Source of the DNA: an uncultured Clostridia bacterium
GTDB taxonomy: Bacteria; Bacillota; Clostridia; UBA1381; UMGS1253
Direction of reading: 5' to 3'
DNA length: 57,220 bases
NCBI GenBank assembly: GCA_934457145.1
Contig: CAKSHP010000013.1
Coordinates: 1-57,220, forward strand
Shown: in pieces, positions 42,923-50,034 of the stretch
How positions within the stretch are numbered: the stretch's first letter is position 1
Layout of the letters: each line of letters opens with the position of its first letter
Notes under the pieces: generated by a model
What the model was told of the DNA's origin: nothing
The model's input: the letters and a program-made list of their open reading frames with translations, nothing else
Databases searched by the model: none
Program-made: the position numbers and the translations under genes

Positions 42923-42946
42923 AAAATTGATTGAAGGAGGATATCA

Positions 42947-43393
42947 ATGTATAAAACAGTTGTTGAAACCTACGGAAAAGATATTTTGCAGTCGGAAAAG
43001 CTTAACGAAACAAAAAAATTTATTCAGCATGCGAATGTGAGCGTGTATGAACATTCATACGCTGTTGCAATTATGTGTGTTAGAATTGCGGTGTTTTTGC
43101 CGTTTAGAGTGGATGTAAAATCGTTGGTACGCGGTGCGCTCTTGCACGACTACTTTTTATATGACTGGCATATTGCAGACAAAAGCCATAAGTGGCACGG
43201 TTTTAAACACGCGAACACAGCTCTTTTAAACGCCTGCCGCGATTTTAAGTTAAATGAAATAGAAAAAAACATGATAAAAACGCATATGTTTCCTTTGAAC
43301 ATAGCGCTTCCGAAGTACCGTGAAAGCATTATATTATGTATAGCGGATAAAATGTGTGCAGCAAAAGAAACTGCAACCGGAATATTAAAATAG
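42947..43393 (+). CDS. HD-domain phosphohydrolase-like protein
   Basis: 148 residues. The metal-binding HD pattern is visible as His36 (YEHSYAV), His67-Asp68 (LLHDYFLYDW) and Asp134 (IADKM). HD proteins hydrolyse phosphate esters such as nucleotides; this size class is found in many Clostridia without a defined substrate. SD GGAGG 7 nt before the ATG. It is a single-gene transcript with its own promoter and terminator. Confidence 0.82.
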   Translation: MYKTVVETYGKDILQSEKLNETKKFIQHANVSVYEHSYAVAIMCVRIAVFLPFRVDVKSLVRGALLHDYFLYDWHIADKSHKWHGFKHANTALLNACRDFKLNEIEKNMIKTHMFPLNIALPKYRESIILCIADKMCAAKETATGILK

Positions 43394-43433
43394 AACAGGG
43401 GCTGAAAAGCCGGTTGACTTTTCAGCCCCTGTT
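43394..43433. terminator. Bidirectional terminator filling the HD/tcdA gap
   Basis: A 16-bp perfect inverted repeat (AACAGGGGCTGAAAAG with its complement, 8-nt loop) occupies exactly the 40 bp between the stop codons of the two convergent genes. Confidence 0.85.
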
Positions 43434-44165
43434 TTAACCGTTTCTGATACCTGTTAAATCGCAAACTATTTCGCCCGCAATGATAAATCCGGCAACTGCC
43501 GGAACAAACGCTGTGCTGCCCGGGGTTTGACGGCGGGATCCCTGCGGATTTTCTTCGGCGGTGATATCCTTTATCGGTTTTAAAGGCTTTTCCTTTGAAT
43601 AAACAACCTTTAAATTTTTCACGCCGCGCCGCTTGAGCTCCGTTCTCATAACCTTTGCCAAAGGGCAGACCGACGTTTTATATATATCGCACACCTCAAA
43701 GGCGGCGGGATTTAATTTGTTTCCGGCGCCCATAGCGCTTATAATAGGTGTGTTTGTTTTTTTTGCGTTTAAAACCAGTTCGATTTTTCCGGTCACCGTG
43801 TCTATTGCATCAACAACATAATCATAAAGCGAAAAATCAAATTGTGATGAGTTTTCCGGAAGATAAAAGGTTTTATATGTGTTTACTGTTATATCGGGAT
43901 TTATTTGCCTGCAGCGGCTTTTTGCAACATCTGTTTTGTAAAGACCGACTGTTTGGTGCGTGGCATATATCTGGCGGTTTATATTTGTCAGGCAGACAGT
44001 GTCGTTGTCTATAAGGTCAAGAATTCCGACTCCGGTGCGCGCGAGCGCCTCGGCAACATATCCGCCGACTCCGCCTATGCCGAAAATTGCGACACGTGAT
44101 TTGTAAAGCTTTTGCATTGCTTCGTTTCCCAAAAGAAGCTCGGTTCGAGTAAATTGATTTAACAT
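43434..44165 (-). CDS. tcdA: tRNA threonylcarbamoyladenosine dehydratase TcdA
   Basis: 243 residues of the ThiF/E1-like family. N-terminal FTRTELLLGNEAMQKL, nucleotide-binding FGIGGVGGYVAEALAR, Asp and Arg of DLIDNDTVCLTNINRQI, and the conserved DAIDTVTGK and PGSTAFVPAVAGFIIAGE tail match TcdA (YgdL/CsdL). It cyclises t6A37 of tRNA to ct6A using ATP. Third gene of the hydE-ttcA-tcdA unit, 14 bp after the PP-loop gene. Confidence 0.9.
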   Translation of the reverse strand: MLNQFTRTELLLGNEAMQKLYKSRVAIFGIGGVGGYVAEALARTGVGILDLIDNDTVCLTNINRQIYATHQTVGLYKTDVAKSRCRQINPDITVNTYKTFYLPENSSQFDFSLYDYVVDAIDTVTGKIELVLNAKKTNTPIISAMGAGNKLNPAAFEVCDIYKTSVCPLAKVMRTELKRRGVKNLKVVYSKEKPLKPIKDITAEENPQGSRRQTPGSTAFVPAVAGFIIAGEIVCDLTGIRNG

Positions 44166-44179
44166 ATTCCCTCCGGTGA

Positions 44180-45328
44180 TTAATAATTATCTAAAAAATT
44201 ATGGACTCCGTCTTTGTCTTTATAGGCAATAACGGTGCTTAAATTCACGTTTTCAACGCTTTTAAAAATGTTGTTTTCAACATATGGATTTGTTTTTTTA
44301 AGCATTTTAATTATATTTTTTGTTTCAAGGCGCTTAGAGCCTGTGCGTGACGATGTAAGACAGGCTTGCGAGGTGCATGTGTCGGTAAAACGGCAGGCAC
44401 ACTCAATAAAATGCAAATCGTTATAATCGCGCCAACTTTTTATATCATCCTCGCGGATAAGATACATCGGGCGTATAAGCTCCATGCCTTCAAAATTTGT
44501 GCTTTTAAGCTTTGGCATCATGGTTTGGGTTTGACCGCTGTAGAGCATGCCCATAAGAATTGTTTCTATAACGTCGTCATAGTGGTGACCGAGTGCGATT
44601 TTATTGCATCCCATCTCCTTTGCCTTTGAATACAAATATCCGCGCCTCATTCTTGCACATACATAGCAAGGAGATTTTTCGATATTATACACTGACTCAA
44701 AAATATTTGTTTCAAATATCGTTATCGGTATATTTAATATTTTTGCGTTGTGTTCAATAATTTTTCGGTTTTCTGTGCTGTATCCGGGATCCATAACCAA
44801 AAACACAAGCTCAAAATAATACTTATTATGTTTTAAAAGCTCCTGAAAAAGCTTTGCCATAAGCATAGAGTCCTTGCCGCCGGAAATACACACGCAGACT
44901 CTGTCGTTTTCTTTTAAAAGCTTATATTCGTTTATTGCAAAGGCAAACTTTGAAAAAAGCTGTTTGTGAAATTTCTTTTGAATGCTTTTTTCGGCTCTTT
45001 GAGCCGTTTCGCTTTTTTTTGTTTCATCTTGCTCGATTTTTCTTCGGAGCCAGCCGATATAGCCTTCTTTTAAGCTGCAGGCGCAAAAACCTTTTTCGCA
45101 AAGCGTTTCTGCGAGCGGAAGGCTTATTATTCCGGATTTGCAATAGAGTATGATTTTTTTTGATTTGTCAAGCTTTGTTTCGTCAAATTCATTATAGTCG
45201 ATATTTACGGCACCGTCGATTTTGCCGTAGTCGAAAGAAACGCTGCTTCTTATATCAACTATCTGACATTCGTCTTTATTTAGATTTAAAAATTCATCTA
45301 AGGTTATTTCGGCTGTGTTTTCCTGCAT
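44180..45328 (-). CDS. Rhodanese-TtcA fusion, tRNA 2-thiocytidine synthase-like
   Basis: 382 residues. Residues 1-95 form a rhodanese domain with active-site Cys63 in LYCKSG. Residues about 120-382 are a TtcA-type PP-loop domain: adenylation motif CISGGKDSM (149-154), the C221-x2-C224 pair in SPCYVCARMRR and a further Cys set in ECACRFTDTCTSQAC. TtcA uses a [4Fe-4S] cluster to thiolate tRNA cytidine 32. In the fusion the rhodanese may hand over persulfide sulfur directly. It lies 24 bp after hydE. The exact tRNA target is inferred. Confidence 0.85.
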   Translation of the reverse strand: MQENTAEITLDEFLNLNKDECQIVDIRSSVSFDYGKIDGAVNIDYNEFDETKLDKSKKIILYCKSGIISLPLAETLCEKGFCACSLKEGYIGWLRRKIEQDETKKSETAQRAEKSIQKKFHKQLFSKFAFAINEYKLLKENDRVCVCISGGKDSMLMAKLFQELLKHNKYYFELVFLVMDPGYSTENRKIIEHNAKILNIPITIFETNIFESVYNIEKSPCYVCARMRRGYLYSKAKEMGCNKIALGHHYDDVIETILMGMLYSGQTQTMMPKLKSTNFEGMELIRPMYLIREDDIKSWRDYNDLHFIECACRFTDTCTSQACLTSSRTGSKRLETKNIIKMLKKTNPYVENNIFKSVENVNLSTVIAYKDKDGVHNFLDNY

Positions 45329-45352
45329 GGTATAACAAAAATCCTTTCATAT

Positions 45353-46381
45353 TTATCTTTTAACGTTTCCTATATCGCACACGATTTCATATCCCGCGCT
45401 TTTAACTCTTTTTTCAAGACAGTTTTTGCACTGCTCAGCTTCTTCTCCTGTGCAGATTTTGTTTTCGTAAAGGTCATAGAGTTTTCTTGTTTTAACGGGG
45501 GACAGGTTTGGCATAACAACGTTTGCCCCGGCTTTAAGCCCAAGCTCTCTGCCGTTTTTGTCAAGGGTGCCGAGAGCGGTTGTGGAAGGTATCAAAGCAT
45601 AGGGAAACATAAGCCTTAAAATTGAAATAAGTCTTAGTGTTAATGAAACCGAACCGCTCTTAAAATTTTTAAACGGAGTTTTTTCATGCGTCACATAAGG
45701 GCCTATTCCTATCATATCGGGCGAAAGCTTTTGCAAAAATCTCAAATCGCATACTATGTCTTTAAGCGTCTGAAACGGACTTGAAACCATAAAACCCGAA
45801 CCGACCTGATAACCTATTTCTTTTAAATCAAAAAGGCATTTTTTTCTGTTTTCAAGACTCATCGATTTCGGGTGAAGCTTTTTATAGTGAGCATCGCTTG
45901 CCGTTTCGTGGCGAAGAAGATAACGGTTTGCTCCGGCATCAAAAAAGGCTTTGTAGCTTTCATGGCTTTTTTCTCCGACAGAGAGCGTTATTGCGCAGTC
46001 GGGAAAAGAAGATCTTATGGAATAAACAATGTCACACATAACAGCGTCTGTAAAATATTCATCTTCGCCGCCCTGAAGCACAAAGGTGCGAAAACCAAGC
46101 GCATACCCTTCGCGGCAGCAGTCAAGAATTTCTTTTTTTGAAAGTCTGTAGCGCACGGCGCAGCCGTTGCTTTTTCGTATACCGCAGTAAAAACAGTCGT
46201 TTTTGCAGTAGTTTGTAAATTCTATCAGCCCTCTTATATATACGTCGGTTTTATATATTTCTTTTCTCACTTCATCGGCTCTTGAAAAAAGCGATAAATC
46301 ATATTTCTTGCTTCCGAGTATTTCTAAAAGTTCGCTGTCGGTTAAATTCTTTGTATCGCGCAGTTTATCTGTAATATTCAT
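45353..46381 (-). CDS. hydE: [FeFe]-hydrogenase maturation radical SAM protein HydE
   Basis: 342 residues. The radical SAM cluster motif CKNDCFYCG (Cys59, Cys63, Cys66) follows IEFTNYC, as in HydE. Other conserved stretches are FVLQGGEDEYF, YLLRHETA, GSGFMVSSPFQTLKDI, IGIGPYVTHEKTPF and VVMPNLSPV. HydE helps build the diiron dithiolate ligand of [FeFe] hydrogenase. HydF, HydG and a hydrogenase are not in the window. SD GAGGTGA. First gene of an operon with two tRNA-modification genes. Confidence 0.93.
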   Translation of the reverse strand: MNITDKLRDTKNLTDSELLEILGSKKYDLSLFSRADEVRKEIYKTDVYIRGLIEFTNYCKNDCFYCGIRKSNGCAVRYRLSKKEILDCCREGYALGFRTFVLQGGEDEYFTDAVMCDIVYSIRSSFPDCAITLSVGEKSHESYKAFFDAGANRYLLRHETASDAHYKKLHPKSMSLENRKKCLFDLKEIGYQVGSGFMVSSPFQTLKDIVCDLRFLQKLSPDMIGIGPYVTHEKTPFKNFKSGSVSLTLRLISILRLMFPYALIPSTTALGTLDKNGRELGLKAGANVVMPNLSPVKTRKLYDLYENKICTGEEAEQCKNCLEKRVKSAGYEIVCDIGNVKR

Positions 46382-46665
46382 GTAAGTTTTTCACCTCAAT
46401 GATATAATTTTATCATAATACTAAGTGTTTTGCAAGGTTAAAAAGGCGGTTTTGCTCATAAAAGAGAAAATAAAGGCATAATTGATTAAAAAAATGTCGC
46501 AAAAAGATTAATTGTTACACTGCAAAAAAATAAAAAATACACGTGTTGCAGTTAAAAATGCACCAAAATATATAATTATATGATTATTTAATGTATAATA
46601 TGCATAAAAACATAAGAAGTAAAATTAATTTGTTACAAAATTATTAAAAAAGTTGTTAAATCTGT
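46382..46665. other. Gene-free region between hydE and the NlpC/P60 gene
   Basis: A+T-rich, no reading frame I can support. A TATAAT at 46594-46599 could belong to a further upstream promoter. TGTTAC-N5-TATTAA (46631-46647) resembles a WalR box with one mismatch, which would suit a cell-wall hydrolase gene. Confidence 0.4.
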
Positions 46666-46694
46666 TTGACAAACTTTTTGTTATATAGTACAAT
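46666..46694 (+). promoter_or_regulatory. Sigma-A promoter of the NlpC/P60 gene
   Basis: Perfect TTGACA (46666-46671), 17-bp spacer, TACAAT (46689-46694), 40 bp before the start codon. Confidence 0.85.
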
Positions 46695-46734
46695 AGTTAA
46701 TGTAAATTGTTTTAATCTTACTAGGAGGTACGCT

Positions 46735-47700
46735 ATGCGAAAGATAAATAAGATAATCGCAACTGCTGTTGCAGCCGTTTCAATATCAGTTATACCGGCG
46801 TTCTCGGCTTTGGCTGCAAGCGGAATTGTTAATACAGATGTTTTAAACGTAAGAACAGGTCCCGGAGTTGGATATGATGTTGCATATCAGCTCGGCAAGG
46901 GTACTAACGTTGAGGTTCTGGAAAGCGCAAACGGCTGGTCAAAAATCAATTACGGTGCCGGCGTTAATTATGTTGATTCAAGATTTATATATCTTCCTGC
47001 TGCAACCGACACTGTTATGTTTTCAAATTTCTTATATGGAAAAGTAAACGCAAGCTCGCTTAATATCCGCAGCGTAGCAGATGTTTCAAGCTCTGTTGTC
47101 GGAAAAGCGGCAAACGGTGCGGCAATTGCTATAATCGGAAAGCAGAACGGATTTGTTATTGTAAAGCATAACGGTCAGAATGCTTATATGGCTGAAAATT
47201 ATATAACTTATATAACAAGAGCGGAATACGATGCATATTATGCAGGCGTGGCTGCTGCTGCCGCACAGGCGCAGGCTCAGGCTCAGGCACAGGCGCAAGC
47301 CGCTGCTCAGGCTGCCGCACAGGTGCAGAAGGAAAGCCAAATTGTTGACACTGCAATGAAATATATCGGCGTTCCTTATGTTTACGGAGGAAGCTCTCCG
47401 AGCGGATTTGACTGTTCAGGATTTACATCTTATGTATATGCTCAATTCGGATACAAATTAAACAGAACTGCTGCCGGACAGGCAAGCAACGGTTCGGTTG
47501 TGGCAAGCAAAGCGGATTTGAAACCCGGAGATTTGCTTTTGTTTAAATCATCTAACTCGAGCGGAATAGGTCATGTCGGTATTTATATCGGCGGCGGCAA
47601 CATGGTTCATGCTCCCAAGCCCGGTTCAACGGTTAGAGTGGCAAGCATTAACACAAGCTATTACACAACAAGATATGTCGGTGCAAGAAGATTTGCATAA
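46735..47700 (+). CDS. Secreted NlpC/P60 peptidoglycan endopeptidase with two SH3b domains
   Basis: 321 residues from ATG 46735, 6 nt after AGGAGG. The in-frame ATG at 46666 coincides with the -35 box and is rejected. Signal peptide to about residue 27 (ALA). SH3b domains about 28-85 (TDVLNVRTGPGVGYDV) and 97-155 (ASSLNIRSVADVSSSV) should bind the cell wall. A low-complexity Ala/Gln linker (about 168-190) joins them to the catalytic NlpC/P60 domain with Cys227 (FDCSGF), His280 (GHVGIY) and His292 (VHAPKPG). It cuts peptide stems of peptidoglycan outside the cell. Confidence 0.93.
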   Translation: MRKINKIIATAVAAVSISVIPAFSALAASGIVNTDVLNVRTGPGVGYDVAYQLGKGTNVEVLESANGWSKINYGAGVNYVDSRFIYLPAATDTVMFSNFLYGKVNASSLNIRSVADVSSSVVGKAANGAAIAIIGKQNGFVIVKHNGQNAYMAENYITYITRAEYDAYYAGVAAAAAQAQAQAQAQAQAAAQAAAQVQKESQIVDTAMKYIGVPYVYGGSSPSGFDCSGFTSYVYAQFGYKLNRTAAGQASNGSVVASKADLKPGDLLLFKSSNSSGIGHVGIYIGGGNMVHAPKPGSTVRVASINTSYYTTRYVGARRFA

Positions 47701-47716
47701 TTTGAATTTGATTAGT

Positions 47717-47755
47717 AAAAATACTGTGGTTTTAAAAAGCCACAGTATTTTTTTA
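47717..47755 (+). terminator. Terminator of the NlpC/P60 gene
   Basis: AATACTGTGG pairs with CCACAGTATT, followed by a T-run that leads directly into the next promoter. Confidence 0.85.
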
Positions 47756-47784
47756 TTGACATAACGGAAAAAATAAACTATAAT
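47756..47784 (+). promoter_or_regulatory. Consensus sigma-A promoter of the isomerase-LemA-TPM genes
   Basis: Perfect TTGACA (47756-47761), 17-bp spacer, perfect TATAAT (47779-47784). The -35 box begins right after the T-run of the preceding terminator. Confidence 0.85.
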
Positions 47785-47818
47785 TGAAAAGTAGAAGAAA
47801 GGTTAGGGGTGGATTATT

Positions 47819-48571
47819 ATGAGAATGTGTGTGCCGATACCATGCTTTTTTAAAGATATGGATTTTTGCGATGCAATACGCAAAGTGAAAGAGCTTGGTT
47901 TTGACGCGGCTGAAACATATGACTGGAAAGGTCTTGATTTGGACGCTGTTAAAAACACGTGTGCCGAAACCGGTGTGGAGCTTTTGAGCATGTGTACAAC
48001 GGAGTTTAATATGACAAATCCCGATATGCGCGAAAAGTGGCTTGCGGGTCTGAAAGAAAGCTGCAAGGCTGCAAAAAACGCAAATGTCGGAAGGCTTATA
48101 ACCCAGGTCGGACAAGATACGGGTAAAGAAAGAGCGTTTCAGCATGAAAGCATTGTTGCAGCGCTTAAAGAAGCAAAGCCGATTCTGGAAGAAACGGGCA
48201 CTGTGATTATGATTGAGCCTTTAAATACTATTGTTGATCACAAAGGATATTATTTGTGGCAGGCAGCAGAGGCTTTTGACATTGTAAGAGAAGCAGATCA
48301 TCCGTTAGTAAAGGTTGTTTACGACATATACCATCAGCAGATTATGGAGGGTAATATTATTTTAAATATTACAAATAATTTAGACTGTATCGCGCATTTG
48401 CACAGTGCGGGACATCCCGGCCGTCACGATCTTCAGTTTGGCGAAAGCGACTACAAGGTCATTTTTGCGGCAGTTGACAAAGCGGGCTACAAAGGCGCAT
48501 GCGGTCTTGAATATTTTCCGATCGGCGAAAGTGAGCAGAGTCTAAAAACCTTTAAAGAAATATACTTATAA
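47819..48571 (+). CDS. Hydroxypyruvate isomerase-like TIM-barrel protein
   Basis: 250 residues of the xylose isomerase-like TIM-barrel superfamily. Metal-binding-type positions are seen in MIEPLNT, VVYDIYHQQIMEG, HLHSAGHPGRHDLQFGE and CGLEYFP, the order found in hydroxypyruvate isomerase (Hyi) and related ketose isomerases. The physiological substrate is not provable from sequence. It is 30 bp upstream of the LemA gene under the same promoter. Confidence 0.78.
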   Translation: MRMCVPIPCFFKDMDFCDAIRKVKELGFDAAETYDWKGLDLDAVKNTCAETGVELLSMCTTEFNMTNPDMREKWLAGLKESCKAAKNANVGRLITQVGQDTGKERAFQHESIVAALKEAKPILEETGTVIMIEPLNTIVDHKGYYLWQAAEAFDIVREADHPLVKVVYDIYHQQIMEGNIILNITNNLDCIAHLHSAGHPGRHDLQFGESDYKVIFAAVDKAGYKGACGLEYFPIGESEQSLKTFKEIYL

Positions 48572-48601
48572 TATGTAAACGATAAAAGGAGGATATAAAA
48601 A

Positions 48602-49165
48602 ATGAAAAAAGGAAATATTATTTTAATTGCAGTTATTGCAGCGGTGGCTGTTTTGGCAATATTTTGCATAAGTTCATACAATTCATTGGTGTCATCAAAA
48701 GAAAATATCGACAACAAGCTTGCAGCAATTGACACACAGCTACAGAGAAGAAACGATTTAATACCAAACGTTGTAAACACTGTTAAAGGCTATGCAAAAC
48801 ATGAAAGCGATGTTTTTGCAGATGTTTCCGATGCACGCGCACGTCTTGCCGGAGCAAAAACAACCGAGGAAACTGCCGAGGCGGACGCGGAACTTTCCGG
48901 TGCAGTGAGCAGACTTTTGATGGTTGCCGAAAATTATCCCGAACTTAAAGCCGATACACAGTTTAGCGCGCTTACGGATGAACTTGCAGGAACCGAAAAC
49001 CGTATTGCGGTTGCAAGAAAAGACTATAATGACGCTGCAAAAACATATAACACCCAGATAAAAACTTTTCCGAAAGTGATTTTTGCAAACATGTTCGGAT
49101 TTGAAAAAGCAGCGTACTTTGAAGCGTCGGAAGAGTCAAAGAACGTGCCGCAGGTTAATTTTTAA
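48602..49165 (+). CDS. lemA: LemA family membrane-anchored protein
   Basis: 187 residues. One N-terminal transmembrane helix (about 6-26, IILIAVIAAVAVLAIFCISSY), then a helical domain with the LemA signature YNSLVSSKENIDNKLAAIDTQLQRRNDLIPNVVNTVKGYAKHE and TQFSALTDELAGTENRIAVARKDYNDAA.TYN. The function of LemA is poorly known; it usually pairs with a TPM/YgcG protein, as here, 9 bp downstream. SD AAAGGAGG. Confidence 0.92.
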   Translation: MKKGNIILIAVIAAVAVLAIFCISSYNSLVSSKENIDNKLAAIDTQLQRRNDLIPNVVNTVKGYAKHESDVFADVSDARARLAGAKTTEETAEADAELSGAVSRLLMVAENYPELKADTQFSALTDELAGTENRIAVARKDYNDAAKTYNTQIKTFPKVIFANMFGFEKAAYFEASEESKNVPQVNF

Positions 49166-49174
49166 GGTGAATTT

Positions 49175-49942
49175 ATGAAAAGAGTTTTAGCATTTGTTGT
49201 TTTATTTTTAATGTGCACTTCTGTTTTTGCAAATGCATCTTTGCCGAATGCCACAAGTGAGTTTTATGTTGCCGATTACGCAAATTTGTTTTCGGAGGAA
49301 ACGAAAGAATTTATTGTTGAGCAGTCAAAGACGTTGTATGGAAAAACAGGTGCGCAGATAGTTGTTGCCACTGTGGACAACATGGAGGGCAAAAACGAGC
49401 GTGAGTATGGAATTGAACTTGCGAGAAAATGGGAGATAGGCAGTAAGGATAACAATGGAGTGCTTATTCTGGTTGCGCTTTCGGAAAGAAAGATTGATAT
49501 TGAAGTCGGCTATGGGCTTGAAGGCGCAATACCGGATTCCAAATCAGGACGTATGATTGATACTTATGCAATGTCATATCTTAAAGAAAACGATTTTGAT
49601 AACGGAATTTTGAATTTGTATAAGGCGGTTTTGCAAGAGGTTTATAAAGAACATAACCTTGAAATGCCCGAGGGAACAGAGCCTGTAGAGGAAGAAGATG
49701 TGCCGGATATTGTGATAGCGATTATGGCTATGGCGATATTTGCAATTATTGTAATTGTGGTTTTGGTAACAACCAAAGGCAAAGGAGGAAAGGGCGGCAG
49801 TAACGGTTCTGCCGGCGGTTTCGGCGGAGGATTTACGGGCGGATTTTGGCAAAGCAGCTCAAAAGGCGGCGGCTTCGGCGGAGGCAGCAGCTTTGGCGGG
49901 GGCGGGAGTTTCGGCGGAGGCGGAAGCTCAAGAGGATTTTAA
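49175..49942 (+). CDS. TPM-domain (YgcG-like) membrane protein
   Basis: 255 residues. Signal peptide (to about 20), extracellular TPM domain (about 25-150) with VADYANLFSEETKEFIVEQS, IDIEVGYGLEGAIPDSKSGRMID, then a transmembrane helix (about 175-196, IVIAIMAMAIFAIIVIVVLVTT) and a Gly/Ser/Phe-rich cytoplasmic tail (GGGFGGGSSFGGGGSFGGGGSS). TPM proteins are proposed phosphatase-like or assembly factors at the membrane. Operon partner of LemA. Confidence 0.9.
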   Translation: MKRVLAFVVLFLMCTSVFANASLPNATSEFYVADYANLFSEETKEFIVEQSKTLYGKTGAQIVVATVDNMEGKNEREYGIELARKWEIGSKDNNGVLILVALSERKIDIEVGYGLEGAIPDSKSGRMIDTYAMSYLKENDFDNGILNLYKAVLQEVYKEHNLEMPEGTEPVEEEDVPDIVIAIMAMAIFAIIVIVVLVTTKGKGGKGGSNGSAGGFGGGFTGGFWQSSSKGGGFGGGSSFGGGGSFGGGGSSRGF

Positions 49943-49966
49943 AATGAGAAGTTTTTTATAAAATAA

Positions 49967-50012
49967 AAAGGCTTCGGCAAGATAGAAAATATCTTTTGCC
50001 GAAGCTTTTTTT
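49967..50012. terminator. Terminator between the TPM and M13 peptidase genes
   Basis: AAAGGCTTCGGCAA pairs with TTGCCGAAGCTTT, extended by GATA/TATC past a small bulge, with A- and T-runs on the two arms. It can serve both convergent transcripts. Confidence 0.85.
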
Positions 50013-50034
50013 GTAAGAACAGTTAATTATATTT

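Noticed and set aside
46547..46599. TGCAGTTAA followed by TATAAT upstream of the NlpC/P60 gene as a third agr operator
   Set aside because: There is no second repeat at 21-bp offset and the distance to the -10 box differs from the two agr copies.
46666..46734. Upstream ATG at 46666 as the start of the NlpC/P60 protein
   Set aside because: It would include the promoter -35/-10 boxes and hide the signal peptide; ATG 46735 follows AGGAGG.
47245..47330. GCTCAGGC-type repetitive DNA as a CRISPR or tandem repeat locus
   Set aside because: It encodes the in-frame Ala/Gln linker of the NlpC/P60 protein; no spacers.
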